A stretch of DNA of 64,000 bases from Verrucomicrobiaceae bacterium (lineage in GTDB: Bacteria > Verrucomicrobiota > Verrucomicrobiia > Verrucomicrobiales > Verrucomicrobiaceae): positions 992,001 through 1,056,000 of the forward strand of contig JADJPM010000004.1 of assembly GCA_016713245.1 (NCBI GenBank). Direction: 5' to 3'. The number at the start of each line of letters is the position of its first letter. The stretch's first letter is position 1. Below the pieces are notes generated by a model, which saw only the letters and a program-made list of their open reading frames with translations, was not told where the DNA came from and searched no databases. The position numbers and the translations under genes were made by a program. This document shows, in pieces, positions 17,037 to 25,079 of the stretch.

Positions 17037-17507
17037 TCAGGAGGCGTTCACCGTCGAAATGGCCTGCTGAAGAATGCTTTCTTGCTGGCTGGCCATTTCA
17101 GCGGCTTCCGCTTCCTCCTCATCGTGCCAGCCGGCAAGATGGAGAAGGCCGTGAACGAGATACAGCGCCAGTTCGTGCTCCAAGGTCTGCTCATGCTCCA
17201 GAGCTTGCCGGGCGGCTGTTTCGGCGCTGATGAGGATTTCACCATGGTGGAAGGTGATCACATCGGTGGGCGTGGGATCGTCCAGAAACTCGCCATGCAC
17301 GCGGGCGATCTCCGCATCGGAGACATAACTCACTTCGACTTCTTCCAGCGTGGCGAGCACGGCATCCTCACGGGGCTTTGATGCGGCGAGGCAGGCCGGG
17401 AGCGCAGCTTTGGCGATGCGGCGCAGCCAGGGCAGGGGAATGGGATGGGCCTTCTGACGATTGAAAAGGCTGACCTTCGGCATCGAGGAGCGTTTGGCTG
17501 ACATCAC
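17037..17507 (-). CDS. ybeY: Endoribonuclease YbeY (rRNA maturation factor)
   Basis: The 156-residue protein has the YbeY zinc motif HGLLHLAGWHD (H-x3-H-x5-H), and upstream SYVSDAEIARVHGEFLDDPT with PTDVITFHHGE. This single-strand endoribonuclease works in 16S rRNA 3'-end maturation and ribosome quality control. Its ATG overlaps the TGA of the upstream HD-domain gene by three bases. The pgpH-ybeY order is conserved in many bacteria and supports both calls. Confidence 0.95.
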   Translation of the reverse strand: MMSAKRSSMPKVSLFNRQKAHPIPLPWLRRIAKAALPACLAASKPREDAVLATLEEVEVSYVSDAEIARVHGEFLDDPTPTDVITFHHGEILISAETAARQALEHEQTLEHELALYLVHGLLHLAGWHDEEEAEAAEMASQQESILQQAISTVNAS

Positions 17508-19225
17508 GCGGCGGAGGCAGGCGGCGTTTTCCGGCGGGAACGCTGCTTTTTCGCCTGGGCCTCAGCTTCCGGACCGGCAAAGGAGGCTTCGACAATCTTC
17601 ATCGTTGCGGTGGTGGGCGGCTCGGTCGGGCCGGTGGTCAGGAGCCGTGGTTCGTCCCGGGCAATCATGGTCGTGGGAGCGGCTTCGACGGCTTTTTGAT
17701 ACTTGATGCGGCCGTGCATCATGCTGAGCAGCGTCTTGCAGAAGCTGGCTTTGACCTTGGCGAGCTCGGCGATGGTGAGATCACACTCATCGAGTTGGCC
17801 GTCGAGCATGCGGGCCTGAACGATCTCACTCACCATCGTTTCGATGCGGGAGGCGTTCGGCTTTTCCAAGGTGCGGGAGGCGCTCTCCACGGCATCGGCC
17901 AGGGAGATGATGGCGGCTTCCTTGAACTGCGGCCTCGGTCCGGGATAGCGGAAGACCTCCTCGCTCACCTGTGGCACATCGTCCTCCTTCGCCTTGTCCT
18001 GCTCCACGAGGCGAAGCATCTGCGCCTTCTGATCGAGGGCCTGGCGGTAGAAATACCACGCCAGCGAGGTGCCGTGGTGCTGCTCGATGACATCAATGAT
18101 GCGCGAGTTGAGGTTGTGCTTGATGGCAAGATCGACGCCGTCTTTCACATGAGCGATGATCACGAGGGCGCTCATGCGAGCGGTGAGATCCTCATGCGGA
18201 TTCACCGCCGGGTCCATGTTCTCGATGAAGTATTCCGGCTTCGAGAGCTTGCCGATGTCGTGGAAGTACGAGGACACGCGGCACATCGTGGCGCTGGCAC
18301 CGATGTTCTCGGCAGCGGCTTCGGCCAAATTCGCGACGACGAGGCTGTGATGGTAGGTGCCGGGTGCTTCGATGGAAAGACGGCGCATCAGCGGGTGGTT
18401 CAAATCCGCCAGTTCCAGCCAGCTCACCTCCGTGGTCACGCCGAAGAGTTGTTCCAAAACGGGCAGGAAACCACCCACCACCATGCCGGTGAGCACACCG
18501 ATCACAAACGGCACGCCGATCATGCGCGTGATCTTCACCGATTCCATCAAGCCCGAGGCTTCGTGCAGCATGAAGGAGAAAACGGCGGCGGCCACCCCGG
18601 CATAGAGGCCCGCGCTGAAGAGGCGATTGCGCTTCCGCACGCGGTTCGTGAAAACCACGGCCAGGAAACCTAGCAGCGAGGAGGTAGCCAGGTAGGTGAT
18701 CGGGTTCAGCACGCCGCTGAAGACCATCGAGCCGAGAAGAGTCGAGTAAATGGCCCCGAAGAGACCGATCTTCCGCCCCAGCATCACGGAGAGCACCAGG
18801 GGGGCAAAGACATGCGGCACCGCCATCGTCATCAGCGCAGGCGGCCAGCCTTGGCTTCCACCGAAATCGAGCACCAGCACCCCGAGCACGAGGTGGAGCA
18901 GCAGGGTGCCCAGCACAAGGAGCAGCGTGGAGTTTTCCTCCATCTCGCCGCGCAGCGCTACCCGCTGATGCACCACCAAGGCGGTGCCCACCGCGCCTAC
19001 GCTCAGCCAATCGAGGAAATCGGGCGGTGGCACGCCCTCCGCCACGCTGGCGCCCAGCCTGAGCAGGATGGCCAGACCGATGAAAAACAGCACATAAACG
19101 ACCACGCTGGCCGAGGGATGTGTCCGCATCTCATCAAAGAGGTCACCCTCCTGGTGCTTCCGCCGCGTTTTACCGCAGGAAAGCCCCTGGCGTTGCAATC
19201 TGGCCCTGCGGATGGATTCAAACAT
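17504..19225 (-). CDS. Membrane HD-domain phosphodiesterase, PgpH/YqfF-like
   Basis: The 573-residue protein has about seven transmembrane helices in residues 30-270 and a cytoplasmic HD domain: GTYHHSLVVANLAEAAAENI, YFHDIGKLSKPEYFIENM, and VIEQHHGTSLAWYFYRQAL. This is the 7TM-HD architecture of c-di-AMP phosphodiesterases. The large extracytoplasmic domain of Firmicutes PgpH is absent, so the protein is shorter than usual. The start at 19225 (MFESIRR) is preferred to 19297. The gene overlaps ybeY. The substrate c-di-AMP is inferred from family and context. Confidence 0.88.
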   Translation of the reverse strand: MFESIRRARLQRQGLSCGKTRRKHQEGDLFDEMRTHPSASVVVYVLFFIGLAILLRLGASVAEGVPPPDFLDWLSVGAVGTALVVHQRVALRGEMEENSTLLLVLGTLLLHLVLGVLVLDFGGSQGWPPALMTMAVPHVFAPLVLSVMLGRKIGLFGAIYSTLLGSMVFSGVLNPITYLATSSLLGFLAVVFTNRVRKRNRLFSAGLYAGVAAAVFSFMLHEASGLMESVKITRMIGVPFVIGVLTGMVVGGFLPVLEQLFGVTTEVSWLELADLNHPLMRRLSIEAPGTYHHSLVVANLAEAAAENIGASATMCRVSSYFHDIGKLSKPEYFIENMDPAVNPHEDLTARMSALVIIAHVKDGVDLAIKHNLNSRIIDVIEQHHGTSLAWYFYRQALDQKAQMLRLVEQDKAKEDDVPQVSEEVFRYPGPRPQFKEAAIISLADAVESASRTLEKPNASRIETMVSEIVQARMLDGQLDECDLTIAELAKVKASFCKTLLSMMHGRIKYQKAVEAAPTTMIARDEPRLLTTGPTEPPTTATMKIVEASFAGPEAEAQAKKQRSRRKTPPASAA

Positions 19226-19412
19226 GGGGTGGAGAAGGGGAGTGGGGACGAAAAGTAGCCGCGTTAAGGGATTTGAACAAGTCCGGCCTTGCGCCACCGC
19301 TAGTTCATGTGTTCACCAGAACGCCAAGAGGTGACTGGGCAAGATTTTCTCGAAATTGGCACGAAAACGTCACATGATGAGGTTCACATCCGGCCTACAG
19401 GTCACATTTCCG

Positions 19413-20114
19413 ATGCACGAGCACATCCTCTCCACCTTCAATCTATCCCTTGATCGCCTCCGTCAGGACGTGCTTGCCATGGCCAGCATGGCTCAAAAAA
19501 ACCTCGCCTGCGCCATGCGTGGCCTTTTGGAGCGTGACACGGATCTTTGTAACAGCGCCATCGCCGCCGATCAGGATGTGAATGACCTCGAAAAGGCCGT
19601 GGATAAGCTCGGCATGCAGGTCCTCGTGAAATTCCAGCCCACCGCCCATGACTTACGCGCCGTCATGGGCACCATCCGCGTGGCAAACAACCTCGAACGC
19701 ATCGCCGATCAGGCCAGCAGCATCGCCAAACGGGCCCGCCTCATCAACAACCTGCCCGAGATGTCGGAGGTGAAGCTCATGCAGCCTGTGTATGACCTTT
19801 GCGCCCGTAATTTGGAGGCCAGCATCCAGGCCTTCATCGCCGGCGATTCCGAGGCCGCCGCCGCCGCTCGCCTGCTCGATAAGGAACTCGACAACGCCGA
19901 GAAGTCCCTCGACCGCGACATGATCGCCGTCATGGAGACTCGTGGCACCGAGTTGGAGGGCTACATCCACCTCATCTTCATCGCCCGCTTCCTCGAACGT
20001 GTGGGTGATCACGCCAAGAACATCTGCGAAGACACCGTCTTCATTGAGCGTGCCGAGGACATCCGCTTCATGAAAAACAAGCGGGATGAGACCGCCCCGC
20101 CCGCGCAGGCCTAA
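19413..20114 (+). CDS. phoU: Phosphate transport system regulator PhoU
   Basis: The 233-residue protein has the two repeated three-helix PhoU domains with the metal-binding patterns RVANNLERIADQASSIAK and ARFLERVGDHAKNICEDTVF. PhoU couples the Pst importer to the PhoR/PhoB regulators. No pst or pho gene is nearby, so the gene stands alone, divergent from the pgpH-like gene. The ATG at 19413 (MHEHIL) matches usual PhoU starts; ATGs at 19356-19377 would add up to 19 residues. Confidence 0.93.
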   Translation: MHEHILSTFNLSLDRLRQDVLAMASMAQKNLACAMRGLLERDTDLCNSAIAADQDVNDLEKAVDKLGMQVLVKFQPTAHDLRAVMGTIRVANNLERIADQASSIAKRARLINNLPEMSEVKLMQPVYDLCARNLEASIQAFIAGDSEAAAAARLLDKELDNAEKSLDRDMIAVMETRGTELEGYIHLIFIARFLERVGDHAKNICEDTVFIERAEDIRFMKNKRDETAPPAQA

Positions 20115-20120
20115 GAACGA

Positions 20121-20780
20121 TCACTTCGTCTCAGGCTTCGGCGGTGGAGGTCCGCCTTCCTCGCGTGCTTTGCGGAAACGAGCGAACTCCTCGCCCACGA
20201 GCTGCTTGTAGAGGTCACGCACCTTGCGCAGGTATTCGAGACGTTCGCCGGACGGCGTTTGGATGAGCGTCGCGAGGGCATCTTTCATCCGGGGGTGCTG
20301 CACGATGCGCTCATGCAGACGGTGGCTGTCCTCTTGCTTCCCCGGTTTCGCCACAGACATCATCTCCGCGCTGAGGCGGGCCACCGCCACGTTCACAAAA
20401 TTAGGCGAATCTGGGCTCGGCAGGATGGGAAAGCCACGGTCATCAGTTTCAAAGGGAGGCTTCATCTTCTCCAGCAGTGCCGTCACCTTCGCGTCCCCCT
20501 TGCTCATCGCCTCGTGCAGCACGCGGCGGACGTTTTCATTGGCTCGCAGTGCCTGATCGCGAGCCTCGATGACTTTGGGATCTTTCCACGCCTTCTCAAA
20601 GGCATCTCGCATGAGCTTGCGTTCCTCTTCGGTGAGCTTCTCAAAGCCGCCTGGAGGCCGGATACCGCCACTCATGCCCGGCGGGCCGCGACGCTCGCCA
20701 TTCTTCGGCGGTGGGGGTGTGTCTCCGGGTTGGGCAGCCGCAGAGAGGCAAAAAGTGAAAAGAACGGCCAGAGCACGCAT
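20121..20780 (-). CDS. Secreted Pro-rich helical protein of unknown function
   Basis: The 219-residue product has a signal peptide (MRALAVLFTFCLSAAA) and then a Pro/Gly-rich segment (GDTPPPPKNGERRGPPG). A charged, mostly helical region follows with LTEEERKLMRDAFEKAWKDP. The pattern, short Pro-rich N-terminus plus amphipathic helices, recalls periplasmic Spy/CpxP-like or Heavy-metal-resistance proteins, but no diagnostic LTxxQ motif is present. A start at 20789 is an alternative. It ends 6 bases from the phoU stop (convergent). Confidence 0.65.
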   Translation of the reverse strand: MRALAVLFTFCLSAAAQPGDTPPPPKNGERRGPPGMSGGIRPPGGFEKLTEEERKLMRDAFEKAWKDPKVIEARDQALRANENVRRVLHEAMSKGDAKVTALLEKMKPPFETDDRGFPILPSPDSPNFVNVAVARLSAEMMSVAKPGKQEDSHRLHERIVQHPRMKDALATLIQTPSGERLEYLRKVRDLYKQLVGEEFARFRKAREEGGPPPPKPETK

Positions 20781-20919
20781 GGCGGGCATTTTTCCATGTG
20801 GGCTGCGATTAGCAAGGTGCGAGCGTTCTTGAGGCATCATGGGACCAGCAAACCACCACCCGAGCGTAAAGTTGCTCGCCAGTTCGAAGGCGATTCGTTA
20901 GCATCCACGCCTTCTGACC

Positions 20920-22119
20920 ATGAAAATCCCTCTTCTTGTCCTGCTCTCCGCCACCCTGGGGCTCGCCCAAAGCGCCTCCCGCACGTGGACGAGCACCGAC
21001 GGGCGCAAGATCGAGGCCGCCTTCATCAGCAACACTCCTGAGGCCGTCAAAATTCGCCTCGCCAATGGCAGTGCCGTCGAGGTGCCCCTCGCACGCCTCA
21101 GTGCGGAAGATCAGGCCTTCGTCAAAGCTCAGGCGGCAGCCACGAGCAGCACCAGCTCAGCCCTGAGAGAATGGCCACGCACCATCAGCCTCGCCGACAA
21201 GCCGGAGGTGGTTATCGTGCGTGAGGACGAGGCGAAGAAGGAATTCGTCTATCGCAGCCCGCACTATGAGTTCGTCTGCGATTCGAAGCTTGGCTCGAAT
21301 GTCGTTCGAGAGTTCGGGCGCATGTTCGAGGCCACCTACGAGCTCAACTGCCAGCTTCCGCTCGATTTGAAACCCACCCCCGAGCGCCTGCGCGAGATCT
21401 TCCAGGCGCGTCTCTTCACCAACAAATCCGATTACATGGTCGCCGGGGCCATCGAGGGTTCCGCTGGCGTTTACATGAGCGGCAAAAAAGCCCTTATGGT
21501 GCCGCTCAGCAGCCTCGGCGTGCGCCTCGTCGGCACCCGCGTGACTTTGGAGCAGAATCCGAACGCTCAGGACAACGGCACGCTCATCCATGAGATCACC
21601 CATCAGATGATGAATCACTGGCTGCCCGTGCTGCCCACTTGGTTCATCGAAGGCAGCGCCGAATACGTCGAGATGCTCGAATACAACAGCAACGGGAAAT
21701 TCAGCCTCATCGGCCTCAATCGTCAGGTGAAAGCCTATGCGGAAAACATGAGCCGAGGTGGTAAAACCTTCACGATGATCGATTTGGAGGAACTCATGGG
21801 CCTCGACGGCCGCCGCTGGTCTGAAGCGCTCGGCAGAGATGGCATGGCGCTGGAGAATTACGGCTCCGCCGGCCTAATGACCTACTTCTTCTACCACCTC
21901 GATGGCAAAGGCGATGCCGCCAACATGATCGCCTTCCTCCGCGAGGTCGAAAACGCCAAAACCGATGCCGAAAGTGAGAACGCCATCAAAAAACATCTCC
22001 TCCGCGAACGCAGCTTCACCCAGCTCGCTGAAGAAGTGAAAAAGGCGCTTCGCAAAGAAGGCGTCACCCTCGAATTCTTCCCACCCGGCAAAAACGCCCC
22101 GAAAAGCGCCGCCCCGTAA
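20920..22119 (+). CDS. Secreted gluzincin-type metallopeptidase with an N-terminal SHD1-like domain
   Basis: The 399-residue protein has a signal peptide (MKIPLLVLLSATLGLAQS). A small SHD1/SLA1-like beta domain follows (RTWTSTDGRKIEAAFISNTP, ending LARLSAEDQAFVKA), common in secreted planctomycete and verrucomicrobial proteins. The main domain has HEITHQMMNH (HExxH, about residue 224) and then TWFIEGSAEYVEMLEY, whose Glu would be the third zinc ligand, as in DUF1570-like peptidases. Substrate unknown; location is periplasm or surface. It is divergent from the Pro-rich secreted protein gene. Confidence 0.8.
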   Translation: MKIPLLVLLSATLGLAQSASRTWTSTDGRKIEAAFISNTPEAVKIRLANGSAVEVPLARLSAEDQAFVKAQAAATSSTSSALREWPRTISLADKPEVVIVREDEAKKEFVYRSPHYEFVCDSKLGSNVVREFGRMFEATYELNCQLPLDLKPTPERLREIFQARLFTNKSDYMVAGAIEGSAGVYMSGKKALMVPLSSLGVRLVGTRVTLEQNPNAQDNGTLIHEITHQMMNHWLPVLPTWFIEGSAEYVEMLEYNSNGKFSLIGLNRQVKAYAENMSRGGKTFTMIDLEELMGLDGRRWSEALGRDGMALENYGSAGLMTYFFYHLDGKGDAANMIAFLREVENAKTDAESENAIKKHLLRERSFTQLAEEVKKALRKEGVTLEFFPPGKNAPKSAAP

Positions 22120-22126
22120 CCTTAGC

Positions 22127-22345
22127 CGTAGCACGGACTTCCCAGTCCGTGTCCCGCCTACCTCAAGACCCGATGGCAGAACTGAGAAGGGAGGAACGGA
22201 AAATGGCAAATGGCACAAGCCTCCGAGCCATTCCTCCCTTTTCTGTTCCACCATGTTCGTCGGTCGCCGGATCGGCGAGTGCCGCGAGCAAGGAGAGGCA
22301 CTTGCCAAGTGCCTCAGGGTGGGACTTCGCATGTCCCGCTCCTTG
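22127..22345. repeat. Cluster of palindromic (REP-like) hairpins
   Basis: Four or more inverted repeats are packed here: ACGGACT/AGTCCGT near 22133; TCGCCG-GAT-CGGCGA at 22264-22278; AGGCACTT/AAGTGCCT at 22296-22314; GGGAC/GTCCC at 22321-22337. An outer pair, CAAGGAG (22289-22295) and CTCCTTG (22339-22345), encloses the last two, making a possible three-way junction. The first hairpin resembles one near 48415. From 22346 to 22537 nothing is recognised. Confidence 0.65.
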
Positions 22346-22537
22346 TGCCCAACGGCTATCCCCTTCCTCGTTCGCTGACCTGAAAACACCCGCTGCCTCG
22401 ACGACCCGCCAAACCCAAGTCTTGACCTTGGGAGAAGTTTTCGCTTCCATCGGTGCATTCGTTGAAAATCGTTTCGTGAACGCCCCCACTTATTTACTCG
22501 CCTCAAGCCTGTCGGCCAAGAAACAGATACGCTTGCT

Positions 22538-22957
22538 ATGAGTAACGACATTGAGATTACTTACTCCGCTGAGCATGCCGCTCGTGCTCTTGAGATCGTT
22601 CGTGACCGTTTGCCTTTCGTTAGACCACATCGGCTTTACGACAGACTTGTGGCAATTTTGGAGACACCAGAACGGTGGCGTGAGGCACACGACGTTTTTG
22701 ATGACATTCGTTTTCAGATTACACTTCCGTCCGAGAGAGCTTGCTTTCGCAACGCACCTCTGACTGCCGAGCACGCGTTCATCTGCATCGCCGAACTCGC
22801 TGCGAAGACGGCTTACAATTGCAGTGGTCCCATTGGGCCGTTTGACGACGACAGCTACGATGCCTTGATCGCTGAAAGTGAGTTCTTCACGAAGCAGTTT
22901 GGGGTCACGCCGCCCTCTTCGAGACGGAGCAGACGATGGTGGCAGATTTGGAGGTAG
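22538..22957 (+). CDS. Conserved-looking small hypothetical protein
   Basis: The 139-residue acidic protein starts MSNDIEITYSAEHAARALEI and contains HRLYDRLVAILETPERWREA and AFICIAELAAKTAYNCSGPI. It looks helical, with no signal peptide or membrane segment, and no family is recognised. Base composition is visibly more AT-rich than the flanking genes and codon choice is looser, suggesting acquisition or weak expression. It sits between a repeat cluster and the queF gene. Confidence 0.5.
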   Translation: MSNDIEITYSAEHAARALEIVRDRLPFVRPHRLYDRLVAILETPERWREAHDVFDDIRFQITLPSERACFRNAPLTAEHAFICIAELAAKTAYNCSGPIGPFDDDSYDALIAESEFFTKQFGVTPPSSRRSRRWWQIWR

Positions 22958-23009
22958 CCATGAAACGCATCATTCATAAACCAGGTCGAACATGCGCTGC
23001 CGCGAAAAA

Positions 23010-23092
23010 AGATGTGGAAAAAGATGCGCGGCAAAAAATGGGCAGCCCGCTTTCATCTTTTTGACGCCCATCTTTTTGTCAGCCTGAATTTC
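23010..23092. repeat. Degenerate hairpin related to the 64-bp palindromic element
   Basis: An AAAAAATGGGC arm and a GCCCATCTTTTTGTCAG arm form an imperfect hairpin. Its right arm ends like the 64-bp elements at 31340 and 34813 (TTTTTCTGTCAG). The rest of the 22958-23207 gap shows no gene. A six-base inverted repeat (CCTGAA/TTCAGG) lies within 23093-23140. Confidence 0.35.
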
Positions 23093-23207
23093 TCTTGGAG
23101 GTTACTCCCCGTCCCACAATCAAGTCGCCTTGAGTTCAGGTGGTCTGCGACGGCCAAACCAAGCCACGCGATTGCAAAACGAACTGTCAGCGGCATGCTG
23201 GCTGCCC

Positions 23208-23639
23208 ATGAGCCAGGAAAATGACCTTAAATTGCTCGGACGCTCCGAGCACCGACTTCCCGCTTCGCCGGATCAGGCGGCGCTGGAGACCTTCCCGAAC
23301 CGCACGCCAGGGCGGAACTACCGTATCCACCTCAGTGCGCCGGAGTTCAGCTCCATCTGCCCCGTCACCGGGCAGCCGGACTCGGCGCACCTGGAGATTT
23401 TCTACATTCCCGCCGAGAGGTGCGTGGAGACGAAGTCGCTCAAATTCTACCTAGCCAGCTACCGCAACCATGCCGCTTTCAATGAAGCCATCGTGAATCG
23501 TGTGCTCGATGATCTCATCAAAGCCTGCGCACCGAAGCAGGCGGTGGTGCGTGGGAAGTTCGGTGCTCGTGGTGGCATCCAGCTCACCTGCGAAGCCCGC
23601 TTTCCAGACCTCGAAGAACCTCTGCGCTTGCCGGAATGA
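23208..23639 (+). CDS. queF: NADPH-dependent 7-cyano-7-deazaguanine reductase
   Basis: The 143-residue protein is a unimodular QueF that reduces preQ0 to preQ1 in queuosine synthesis. It has the catalytic cysteine in FSSICPVTGQPD (about residue 51) and the QueF motif ETKSLKFYLASYRNH. The size fits the short YkvM-type class. The start at 23208 (MSQENDLK) is preferred over an upstream ATG at 23130. Its TGA overlaps the queC ATG by four bases, so the two genes are coupled. Confidence 0.95.
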   Translation: MSQENDLKLLGRSEHRLPASPDQAALETFPNRTPGRNYRIHLSAPEFSSICPVTGQPDSAHLEIFYIPAERCVETKSLKFYLASYRNHAAFNEAIVNRVLDDLIKACAPKQAVVRGKFGARGGIQLTCEARFPDLEEPLRLPE

Positions 23640-24295
23640 AGACGCTCGTGCTGCTTTCCGGCGGGATGGATTCCGTGACGGCACTGCATTGGGCTCGAAA
23701 GGAGCACGAGGTGGCCGGGGCGGTGAGTTTTGACTACGGCTCGAAGCACAGTCCCAAGGAGCTGCCGTATGCCAAATGGCACTGCGAGCAGCTCGGCGTG
23801 CCGCACGACGTGATCAGCCTCGATTTCATCAATCAGCTCTTTACCTCTGATCTGCTTCAAAGCGGCGGAGAGGTCCCAGAAGGGCATTACGCCGATGAAA
23901 ACATGAAAAAGACCGTCGTGCCCTTTCGAAATGGTATCATGCTCGCTATTGCCTGTGGCATTGCGGAAAGCCGTGAGGCAGAGGGCCTCGTCATCGCGGC
24001 TCATGCGGGCGATCACGCCATTTACCCAGACTGTCGCGAGAGCTTCATGCAGAGCATGGCAGGTGCGATGCGTGAGGGCACCTATGCTCGCGTGGAGTTG
24101 CTGCGCCCCTTCATCCATCTCGACAAGGCGGGCATCGCGAAACTCGGTGCTTCACTGGAGGTCGATTACGCCCAAACGTGGTCCTGCTACAAAGGTCACG
24201 ACCTTCACTGCGGCAAATGTGGGACCTGCGTCGAGCGTATTGAGGCCTTTGCATTGGCGGGACTCGCTGACCCGACGGTTTACGCGACTCAATAA
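23636..24295 (+). CDS. queC: 7-cyano-7-deazaguanine synthase
   Basis: The 219-residue protein has the PP-loop ATPase motif LLSGGMDSVTALHWA at the N-terminus and a C-terminal zinc site (SCYKGHDLHCGKCGTCVER). It converts 7-carboxy-7-deazaguanine to preQ0 with ATP and ammonia, giving the substrate of QueF encoded just upstream. The overlap ATGA with queF makes a two-gene queuosine operon; queD and queE are not in the window. Confidence 0.96.
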   Translation: MKTLVLLSGGMDSVTALHWARKEHEVAGAVSFDYGSKHSPKELPYAKWHCEQLGVPHDVISLDFINQLFTSDLLQSGGEVPEGHYADENMKKTVVPFRNGIMLAIACGIAESREAEGLVIAAHAGDHAIYPDCRESFMQSMAGAMREGTYARVELLRPFIHLDKAGIAKLGASLEVDYAQTWSCYKGHDLHCGKCGTCVERIEAFALAGLADPTVYATQ

Positions 24296-24936
24296 GGCCA
24301 GCGGTAAGGCGCGTTGTGGATCAGCTTGCTCCTTGGATAGGCGGCGATGCGCACCTGATTCTTCGAGTTGCCGCTGAGCATCCACACATTGGTGGCATCC
24401 ATCGCATGGAGGAAGCCGATGTGACCGCTGCCAGCCTGATCCACCGTCAAAGGCTGCGTGATGACGATGGAGCCATAGGTGGGTGCCACCGCGCGGCCCC
24501 AGCCCCACCAATCGGAGACGCGGGCACTGCCTTGGGGCTTGTAGCCGGAGCGAAGGATGCACCAGTTCACAAACGCGGCACACCAAGCCGTCTCGTCTTT
24601 GAGCAGGTTCGCGGGCAGGCCGCAGCTTTTGAGATACTCGACGATGCGCGGATTGTCCCCCTGAGCCCATTCCTGCACGCCTTGCTCCATGATGGCGATC
24701 TGCATCCACGGCGGTGGTGCAGCAAAGCTGGTGGGAGCGGTCGCCGTGGTTTCAGGCGGCAAACCGGTGACGACTCCATTCACATTCACGATCTGGCCGG
24801 GGAAGAGCACCTTCCATTTGCCCGTGCCATATTCGATGAGGCTCGGGTTGAGCTTTTGAAATTGCGCCAAGGTCATGCCAAAGGCTTTTGCGATCTTGGA
24901 GGGATTGTCACCAGGTTGGACGGAATATTGGGCCAT
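24289..24936 (-). CDS. LysM plus CHAP/NlpC-like (TIGR02594 type) cell-wall hydrolase
   Basis: The 215-residue protein opens with a LysM peptidoglycan-binding domain (MAQYSVQPGDNPSKIAKAFG, with LNPSLIEYGTGKWKVLFPGQ). A cysteine-peptidase-like domain of the TIGR02594 type follows: DETAWCAAFVNWCILRSGYK holds the likely catalytic Cys and GHIGFLHAMDATNVWMLSGN the His. No signal peptide is visible, so export may use holins or another route, or the gene may be phage-derived. It is convergent with queC and overlaps it by seven bases. Confidence 0.83.
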   Translation of the reverse strand: MAQYSVQPGDNPSKIAKAFGMTLAQFQKLNPSLIEYGTGKWKVLFPGQIVNVNGVVTGLPPETTATAPTSFAAPPPWMQIAIMEQGVQEWAQGDNPRIVEYLKSCGLPANLLKDETAWCAAFVNWCILRSGYKPQGSARVSDWWGWGRAVAPTYGSIVITQPLTVDQAGSGHIGFLHAMDATNVWMLSGNSKNQVRIAAYPRSKLIHNAPYRWPY

Positions 24937-25028
24937 GGCAGATGGTCGCAGGATGCAGGCATGCTGTCATTAATTTTGGTATTAAAACCTTGATCATGAG
25001 AGCGGGTCCAAAAAAACGTTTCACGAGT

Positions 25029-25044
25029 TGGCACACCCGATGCT
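25029..25044 (+). promoter_or_regulatory. Sigma-54 (RpoN) promoter of the first ammonium transporter
   Basis: TGGCACACCCGATGCT has the invariant GG (25030-25031) and GC (25042-25043) separated by ten bases and differs from TGGCACG-N4-TTGCW at two positions. It ends 35 bases before the ATG. Nitrogen control through NtrC is the expected regulation. Confidence 0.8.
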
Positions 25045-25079
25045 TGGCATGTTGTCGTCATCCTTTGACAACCACCGCT

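Noticed and set aside
22958..23207. preQ1 riboswitch upstream of queF
   Set aside because: A GGAGGTTAC stretch and a six-base inverted repeat are present, but the H-type pseudoknot pattern and the A-rich tail of preQ1-I are not seen.
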